A stretch of DNA of 64,000 nucleotides. Origin: Amorphochlora amoebiformis (Eukaryota; Cercozoa; Chlorarachniophyceae). The stretch spans positions 806,001-870,000 of the forward strand of contig BAAHQB010000018.1 of assembly GCA_054601695.1 (NCBI GenBank). Direction: 5' to 3'. A model generated the notes under the pieces. The model worked only from the letters and a program-made list of their open reading frames with translations, was not told the DNA's origin and did not search any database. Below are positions 55,213 to 64,000 of the stretch, in pieces. The translations under genes were made by a program, and so were the position numbers. Each line of letters begins with the position of its first letter. The first letter of the stretch is position 1.

Positions 55213-55276
55213 ATATAAAAAATAAATATAAATACTTATCAGATACAGTATATATGTGTATACAGTATACATACAT

Positions 55277-55363
<87 letters not shown>

Positions 55364-55418
55364 GATATATATATTATTTCATTTTATATATTTATATCTA
55401 CGTGTATATAAAACAATG

Positions 55419-55460
<42 letters not shown>

Positions 55461-55621
55461 TATAAAGAAAATGTAATAGACATACGTGCAGAATAATATA
55501 ATATATAGATATATATTTATATACATATATGTATTATAAATATATATTTATAATACAAAAATATATATATACTTATTTTATGTATTATACAATATAATAT
55601 GTACATTACAATATATGTATA

Positions 55622-55670
<49 letters not shown>

Positions 55671-55810
55671 CACATTTATATATATACACGATCATATGTA
55701 TGTTACATAACCGTACCTTGCACAAATGCTTGTAAAAAACCTCAACCTTGACTTCCGGCTGGAATGCGATACATATATGCATATCATACACATAGAAGCA
55801 CATATTATAC

Positions 55811-55886
<76 letters not shown>

Positions 55887-55921
55887 TATACATTATATAT
55901 TATAATATATATATATTTATA

Positions 55922-55981
<60 letters not shown>

Positions 55982-56015
55982 AATATAGATTATATATGTA
56001 TACATACATATATTT

Positions 56016-56050
<35 letters not shown>

Positions 56051-56056
56051 AATATA

Positions 56057-56103
<47 letters not shown>

Positions 56104-56431
56104 AATATATATATATATATACGTGTATTATATAAAAACGGTTGTATGCAAAAATTATTCCTAAAAATATTTATACGTATATACATATTATATACATATA
56201 CATACATGCAATCGTATTACAATATGCATAATATATTGTATGAATATCATCTTATATACTCAACGAATCAATTCCATTGTAAGCATCCTTGCTCTCACGA
56301 AATCGGAAAGAATGACGTACAAACTTCCAATCCAGTATCCCCACCTTTTGAAACTTGTCCCAGAATTTCTTCGCTTCTCCGGTGAGATTGGTCTTCCGAT
56401 CCTTTGACATTCTCCAACACACCCAAATACC
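54636..56431 (-). CDS. C-terminal exons of an unrecognised minus-strand protein
   Basis: Exons on the minus strand: about 56431-56265 ([20 protein letters not shown] ... [24 protein letters not shown]), 55758-55717 ([17 protein letters not shown] acceptor and AAG|GTACGG donor) and 54710-54636 ([24 protein letters not shown], stop TGA). The last two are phase 0 at their start. Joining the first to the second is in phase only if the first ends early at FQK|GTGGGG (phase 0); otherwise an exon is missing. The residues are charged and aromatic-rich with no motif I know. The 5' part may include the basic island at 56749-57018. Confidence 0.6.
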
Positions 56432-56519
56432 TATCAAATCAAAAAATTGAACAACTGTATGAAAGCGTTCTCTCATCCTTGTGATATTCTAACGTAAGTC
56501 CGCGCATTCGACTTCTTCT

Positions 56520-56700
56520 CTTCCCTCTCTCCTCTCCCCTTTGCCCCCCTCCTTCTCCGTACACACCACACCCGGTATTCTTTGGTACTGGTATTCTATC
56601 AATTCCAGGTAGTAGACGATGACTCCCGGGATCCGAAAGAGAATACCCCGGTACCCCGGGACTCATGGGGGAATCCCGGGCTAGTCACGGCCGACAAGGC
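56520..56700. repeat. CT tract followed by GC-rich CCCGGGATC-type island
   Basis: Pyrimidine tract, then repeated CCCGG(G/T)A and GGTACC(G)GG elements like those at 12777-12905. No gene is seen. Confidence 0.5.
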
Positions 56701-56748
56701 AGGTATGGGAACGCTCGTCGGATAGAATGTTTTCCTTTCATCTTCGCC

Positions 56749-57018
56749 TCAAGAATTGTTCAAACCACATTTCCACACCTCTGATCCTTTCATTTCAACT
56801 CTTTTTTGGTTCCAAACCAGAAAAAATCCTCCGAAATATCGACGGCTGTGTCGTTTCTTTGACAGGACGGTGTTGGCCGGTTTGCGCCTCTTGTTGGTGG
56901 ACATGATGCCGCGTCTCAGTATAATCTTGATGAGTGTGCCCGTAATCTTGTTCTGATTTGCGAGAGGAGCAGCTTTTTGACGAGGTAAAGGAGAGACAGT
57001 GCTTGAATTACTAGCCAA
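56749..57018 (-). CDS. Possible upstream exon, basic protein segment
   Basis: Open minus-strand frame without an ATG start at its edge. The core KITGTLIKIILRRGIMSTNKRRKPANTVLSKKRH is strongly basic. It sits upstream of the exon group ending at 54636 and could be its 5' part or a separate short gene. No family is recognised. Confidence 0.4.
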   Translation of the reverse strand: MASNSSTVSPLPRQKAAPLANQNKITGTLIKIILRRGIMSTNKRRKPANTVLSKKRHSRRYFGGFFLVWNQKRVEMKGSEVWKCGLNNS

Positions 57019-57036
57019 AGCACACGGTACCGTTCC

Positions 57037-57141
57037 TGATCTCTGGAATGATCAGAGAGACCATTCGTAACATGTTACTTGGCGCTGACCTATCTCTGGA
57101 ATGATCTGAGAAACCATTCGTAACATGTTTACTTGGCGCAT
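57037..57141. repeat. Tandem duplication of about 53 bp
   Basis: ATCTCTGGAATGATC-(A/T)GAGA(G/A)ACCATTCGTAACATGTT-ACTTGGCGC occurs twice with few changes. Confidence 0.92.
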
Positions 57142-57399
57142 AGTAGGGCGAGCGGTGTTGGAGAAGTACTGTGGTTCTACTTCTAGGTGTTTTTTTCATA
57201 TTAAGAGATATGTATGTATGATATTATGTACATGTATGTATGTAATACACAAATATAAAAATCATCGATATTATTATTATTATTATTATTACAGGGGGCG
57301 TCACCTTAGCTATGGGATTAAGGGACAGCGCTACCGTAACTTTATATATTTCTGGTTAAGGTGGGGCCTCCTTTAGCTATAAGCTGAAGTGTTAAGGTG

Positions 57400-57470
57400 G
57401 GGTGCCACTATAATTAAGGCATCGTATCTATATGTAGAACATATACGTATTTATATCTATCTATATGTAA

Positions 57471-57507
<37 letters not shown>

Positions 57508-57538
57508 AATATCTTCATATTTACTTTTATATATATTG

Positions 57539-57573
<35 letters not shown>

Positions 57574-57881
57574 CATACTTATATATACATATATATATAA
57601 TATATATATATATGTACATATATACATATATATATATATATTACATGTTATCCTCAGTGAAATCCTTGAAGTCCGAATTCGTTGGAGTTGGCGCTTCAAA
57701 CTAGCAGTAGATTACGGCTAGATCAGGTCAAACTTGTTCTATTTGACTCAAGCTGGATTGACTCAAATCTTTGCATATGAACTTATAGTATTAAGTTTCA
57801 GCACAAGCACTGCATGAGCACTGCGCAGGTATGCACATCCTGGACTATTCCACTATGAAAATGTACACACATACATATATG

Positions 57882-57921
<40 letters not shown>

Positions 57922-58088
57922 ATGTATATAAAATAACATATATATGTATGTGTGTGTATATATATATATGTATTTATGTATATGTATATATATATATATA
58001 TATGTGTGTGTCTGTACATGAATATAGTATATATATATATATATATATATCTAAATAACATATATCTATATACATAGGTGTATGTATT

Positions 58089-58136
<48 letters not shown>

Positions 58137-58159
58137 CACACACCTATATATATATATAT

Positions 58160-58232
<73 letters not shown>

Positions 58233-58344
58233 GATGTCTTGACAGCAAGACGTGGGGTGTCTTGTCAGTCAAGACGTGAGATGTCTTGACAGTCAAGACG
58301 TATATATATATACATATATATACATGTATAGAAATACATATTGT

Positions 58345-58396
<52 letters not shown>

Positions 58397-58414
58397 CACT
58401 TACATATGTACGTT

Positions 58415-58489
<75 letters not shown>

Positions 58490-59296
58490 GCACATGTATA
58501 TGGTATATGTATATAAAAACTGTTGAATATCAATTTTATTCAAATGCTTTTCGAGGCTAGTGTATGTGCAAGGCGGTGAAGGTCTCAATATATCTCCATG
58601 AAGTCTCACGAACTAATCATTGAATCATCCTTGCATATCCCGAAACTAGCAAACATCAAAACAGCCATTGCTAGATTGTAATCATCAGCTAGATCAGTCT
58701 GGTAGTCATGCAGTATAACTAGTATAACATTGCATGCGTACATTACTTCACATGCACGAGAGTATAATTCCATGAGTAACTAGCGTGTAATATTGTCCAT
58801 ATAACTAGATAACTAGATAACCTAGCAGTGCTAGATTATTACGTAGATTACCTATATATATAATTAGCCTCAGTTTGCATGTTGGTACTGTCTAGTTTAG
58901 TATCATCCGAGTCATGAAACAAGCTAAATACCTAGAATACTAGTCAAATACCAGTATGGATAGTATGTAGAGTATATGATATGATATATATTACATGTAT
59001 ATAAATAGAAATATACTAGATATCTAAATATTACAGGATATACTACTTGTAGTACTATGATATGTTTAGCTAGAGACTAGATTCTACGTATGAAATGCTA
59101 CATATAAATACTAGGTAAAAGTATATATATATTATCGACGATCGAATACATATCATTCGCCTTCAAAGTGTGTGACTGAGATACCTAGAGAATTTCTATA
59201 ATTAGGGTGTCACGATTAACTTCGGATCCATATGCTCAGACTTTAAATGGTCCAGAGTATAGCTAGTACTTTTCATGTCCCTAGAGACCCAAATGA
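57400..59296. other. Region downstream of UGDH without a confident gene
   Basis: TA-rich blocks (57460-57640, 57880-58230, 58340-58490) alternate with unique sequence. 58540-59240 is unique and rich in CTAGAT and TAGTA words; I see no gene, tRNA or rRNA in it. Confidence 0.5.
58231..58300. repeat. Three-copy 28 bp hairpin-forming repeat
   Basis: Units G(G/A)GATGTCTTGACAG-(T)CAAGACGT occur three times. Each has inverted halves TCTTGAC / GTCAAGA. Confidence 0.88.
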
Positions 59297-59529
59297 TCAC
59301 ATTTTTAAGTCGTCCATATTCTGGTACTTAACTCCGTATGGCTTCCCGATGGCGTACACGTCGAATCCAATCTATATGTACAATATATCTATATATATAT
59401 ACACACATATATACATATTTTTACATATATGCAAAATCTACTACTATGTATGTACATAAACATACATACCTACATACATACACACAAACATACATATACA
59501 TACATGTACATAAAAACATATTCACAAAC

Positions 59530-59583
<54 letters not shown>

Positions 59584-59856
59584 CATAAGCAACCCACACA
59601 CACACATATCCAAACAAACCAAACCTGAACAAGCTTATCATGGTCGAGTATCAGACGCCCGTCAAAGGCGAACGCGGGCTTGGCCTAGATGAGGGATAAA
59701 AGGGGTTAGAATATGTCTCTCATTTGAGTAGAGTCGTTTTGTTGTAAGGAGCTAAGTTTAGGTGGTGACCATAGAATGGTAGATCTTCTTGTAATCGTAA
59801 CTCTGCGAGATAGTATATATATATATGTATATATAATATATATATATATATGTATG

Positions 59857-59904
<48 letters not shown>

Positions 59905-60082
59905 CACGTATTCAATATGTACACTCATACATACACAAACATGTATGTGTGTATATATATAAATATATATATATATATATAATGTGTGATATTAGTAGGT
60001 TGTATATATGTAATTTTAGGTGTATGTGGTTAGGTTTATTGAGTAAATATGTATTGAAGGGGTTAGGCTTATATAATATGTG

Positions 60083-60125
<43 letters not shown>

Positions 60126-60231
60126 GTATATTATATATATGTATATATATATTTACATTATATATTTTATCATTTTACATAGTATTTAGCGATTCTATTT
60201 ACGATGTCGATACATGTATACACGTATATAT

Positions 60232-60264
<33 letters not shown>

Positions 60265-60368
60265 TATATCTATCTATATATATATATATTATGAGTACAA
60301 TATCATGGACTGTACAAGTTATGTGCTCTATATATATTATATATATGTCTATCTCTATACATATTGAC

Positions 60369-60399
<31 letters not shown>

Positions 60400-60460
60400 T
60401 ATATTATATATATATATATATATATTGGTTTTACAAACTATAACCAATATTAACATGTGT

Positions 60461-60493
<33 letters not shown>

Positions 60494-60825
60494 CATACAC
60501 ATATACATATATATATATATATATATACACAATACATATATATATATATATGTAAGATATGTGCATACATGTATATATATATATACATTATATATACATA
60601 TATATATATATATATTTATGTATGTATGTGTATATATATATATGTATGTGTGTATATATATGTATATGTATATGTGAACATTCCCATAAGTACAATCAAA
60701 CCTTGAACAATACATTATTACCCCCTTTCATACCCTCCCATCCAATAATCGATATGCGCACGCACATACGACACATATGCATACATCACATGCATACATC
60801 ACATGCATACACACACACATGAAGC

Positions 60826-60896
<71 letters not shown>

Positions 60897-61014
60897 CTGA
60901 CCTTAAACTCTTCCCACTCAGTCATAATGGCGATCGCATGAGCATCTTTCACAGCCTATTATATATATACATAAATATATATATATATCTATATTATATA
61001 TATACATATAAATA

Positions 61015-61059
<45 letters not shown>

Positions 61060-61279
61060 CGATACATATTTATGTATACTGCTTAGTTTTATCGGAGTAA
61101 TTAATATATATATATGAGCACACACACACACATATGTATGTGTATATATATACATATATATGTGTATATATATATATGGTATATATTTATGTATAGTGCA
61201 TACTTTTACCCGAGGAGGTACAATTCTAGGGTTAGCATGAGGCTTGACAGTATGTACATATATATATATATATATGTTC

Positions 61280-61316
<37 letters not shown>

Positions 61317-61433
61317 AATATATAAGAACGTTTATATGGACTTTTATATTTACATATATGAGTGTATATATATCTCATATATATGTACATGTATATATAT
61401 ATATATATATTTATATAAATATACATATATACA

Positions 61434-61472
<39 letters not shown>

Positions 61473-61566
61473 AAATATACGTATAGATAAAAATACACGT
61501 ATTAAAAAAAAACAACATATATATCTATATATATATATATTATATATACATATATATTTACATACA

Positions 61567-61619
<53 letters not shown>

Positions 61620-61855
61620 ACTGTACATATAACCTCATATGGGTCCGTGGCAATGGTGACACAGTCCTTGAAGTCTTTACCCGGGGTAAGGGCCTATAGG
61701 AGTTAAAAAATATATATATGCATATATATACCCGGGGTAAGGGCCTATAGGAGCTAAAAAATATATATACATATTTATATATATATATATATATTTATAT
61801 ATAAATTATGCATATATACAATTATATTCATGGTTAGAGTAAGTTGTAACACGTA

Positions 61856-61906
<51 letters not shown>

Positions 61907-61953
61907 GTTGTATACATATAAGTTTATACATGGACAAAAGTCTGCAATTACCT

Positions 61954-62000
<47 letters not shown>

Positions 62001-62077
62001 GTATTGGTTTGAGTTAGTAATTACATTATAATAGCTGAAATCAAACTCAATCTGCTCGTATTCAACCTATATATCAT

Positions 62078-62125
<48 letters not shown>

Positions 62126-62180
62126 CTGTATCATAGTAGCCGAAATCAATTCAGTCTGCTTGTGCTCCCTATATATGTAC

Positions 62181-62225
<45 letters not shown>

Positions 62226-62242
62226 TATATATAGTTATTTAA

Positions 62243-62322
<80 letters not shown>

Positions 62323-62497
62323 GCATGTATATATATATAGATAATATATGTATTATCTATGTATATCAATACATTTGCATATACGTAGTATATATATATA
62401 TATGTATATATAGACATACACATACGTAAATCTGAATTCGCACGTATGTATTTAAATCAAAATATATATACATCTTACATACACGCACACACACAAT

Positions 62498-62587
<90 letters not shown>

Positions 62588-62964
62588 AGGGTTCTGGGGT
62601 GTTAGGAAAGTCATTCCTTGGGATCGTAGATTACGATATTAGCGTGGTCATCCAGAAGATGTTTCGCAATGAACACAGCTGCGGTCTCTCGAGTATCTCT
62701 GGAGGGGGCCGGGGGGGTTAGGGTTAAGGTTAGGGTCAGAGGGGGGGGGGGGGGGGGGATCAGAACATTAAGCATGTCTTAGCATGAGGGCCACTGGTTT
62801 CGTTAAAAATAGGGGTGTTATGAGGTGAGAAAATCTCTTGGTTAGGGTTGAGGTTGGGGTTAGGGTTGGAATTGGATAAAGATAAGGAAGTGAAGGAATG
62901 TAGATGTATATGTAGGGATGTATGTATATGGACATATATGCATATATATGTATATATATGTATG

Positions 62965-62995
<31 letters not shown>

Positions 62996-63111
62996 GTACG
63001 AGTGTACATGAGTATTCACACATACACCCATATGTAAACCAATATATATATATATGTATACATATATATATATATACTAATGTATATACATATTTATACA
63101 TATATGTATAT

Positions 63112-63210
<99 letters not shown>

Positions 63211-63259
63211 CACCCGGTATCCTTCTTAAAAGCAAATCCAAACAGGACAATCTTTTTCC
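59297..63259 (-). CDS. UGDH: UDP-glucose 6-dehydrogenase, C-terminal half (5' part outside window)
   Basis: Oxidises UDP-glucose to UDP-glucuronate with two NAD+, feeding polysaccharide and cell-coat synthesis. Exons on the minus strand: 63259-63214 ([13 protein letters not shown]), 62698-62617 ([15 protein letters not shown]...IYDPK), 62066-62025 ([14 protein letters not shown]), 61693-61634 ([14 protein letters not shown]), 60955-60902 ([18 protein letters not shown]), 59684-59625 ([14 protein letters not shown]) and 59371-59297 ([10 protein letters not shown]..., stop TGA). These match the family in order: [13 protein letters not shown] at the start of the C-terminal UDP-binding domain, YDPK, DPYE, the TEWxEFK block, KPAxxFDGR and the closing IGF...IGK. 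Codon phases agree at every junction. One donor is odd: after YDPK the intron starts GA, not GT. The Rossmann NAD domain and catalytic Cys are beyond 64000. Introns are (TA)n-filled. Confidence 0.95.
62719..62758. repeat. Telomere-like units and an 18-G run
   Basis: GGTTAGGGTTAAGGTTAGGGTC followed by about 18 G, in the UGDH intron just upstream of an exon. Confidence 0.85.
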
Positions 63260-63740
<481 letters not shown>

Positions 63741-63742
<2 letters not shown>

Positions 63743-64000
63743 ATCTTACGGTTAGAATAAGGGTTGTTAGGGTTAGGATTAGGGTTCTGAGGGTTAAGGT
63801 TACAATTGTTAGGGTTATGGTTCTTAGGGTTAGGATTAGGGTTCTTAGGGTTAGGATTAGGGTTCTTAGGGTTAGGATGAGGGTTCTTAGGGTTAGGGTT
63901 ACAGCTGTTAGGGTTAGGGTTCTTAGGGTTAAGGTTACTATTGTTAGGGTTAGGGTTCTTAGGGTTAGGATTAGGGTTCTTAGGGTTAGGATGAGGGTTC
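63741..64000. repeat. Telomere-type array with higher-order structure in UGDH intron
   Basis: TTAGGG units regularly interrupted by TTCTTAGGG, GGATTAGGG and TTACNATTGTTAGGG elements. It runs off the window end. Confidence 0.9.

Noticed and set aside
57655-57715. Minus-strand island [15 protein letters not shown]
   Set aside because: It resembles the UGDH segment TPGKDFKD, but has no GT donor and no partner exon; it could be a decayed echo or chance.

Overview
This is a eukaryotic nuclear window, probably from a protist. It has GT-AG spliced genes, a cytosolic-type ribosomal protein uL3, and telomere-type arrays of TTAGGG. About half of the bases are (TA)n microsatellite. The (TA)n mostly fills introns, so several genes here are strings of 30-100 nt coding islands scattered over 5-19 kb. 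The long IYIYIY reading frames are translations of (TA)n and are not genes. Two divergent genes near 37.1-37.3 kb start with what look like signal peptide plus transit peptide leaders, and one adds a thylakoid-type signal. If this reading is right, the organism carries a plastid of secondary origin. The TTAGGG type argues against a plant or ordinary green alga. I cannot name the species.

Layout. 1-1284 (+): 3' end of a helical-repeat protein. 2775-21.45k (-): a DEAD-box RNA helicase whose motifs Q, I, Ia, Ib, II, III, IV, V and VI can be read exon by exon with matching splice phases. 21687-24986 (+): a FAIM-like domain fused to a PX domain, divergent from the helicase. 25701-26882 (-): intronless RPL3. 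27156-27911 (+): intronless multi-pass membrane protein, divergent from RPL3. 28617-37168 (-): proline-rich protein with a three-part plastid-type leader. 37291-42498 (+): second leader-bearing acidic protein, only 122 bp away head to head. 42.5-46.6k: no gene seen; it holds a sevenfold splice-site-bearing repeat and a 1.1 kb telomere-type array containing a head-to-head inversion. 46.6-53.4k (-): scattered exons, one with an SH2-like start. 54.6-57.0k (-): C-terminal exons of an unrecognised gene. 59297-64000 (-): C-terminal half of UDP-glucose 6-dehydrogenase, running off the window.

The most unusual signal is a recurring architecture. A short piece of an exon end, with its splice junction and the first intron bases, is duplicated on the two sides of a (TA)n tract. 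I see this at 8.7k, 28.8-29.1k, 43.4-44.1k (seven copies), 48.1-48.3k, 61.7k and 62.1k. It suggests that (TA)n blocks enter or grow by a process that copies the flanking splice site, and it may explain how these genes became so fragmented.

The genes do not form one pathway. RNA metabolism (helicase, uL3), membrane or lipid binding (PX), sugar nucleotide metabolism (UGDH) and possible plastid proteins lie side by side, as is usual in eukaryotes. All exon boundaries were read by eye from motif continuity, GT/AG sites and codon phase; no alignment or transcript was available.
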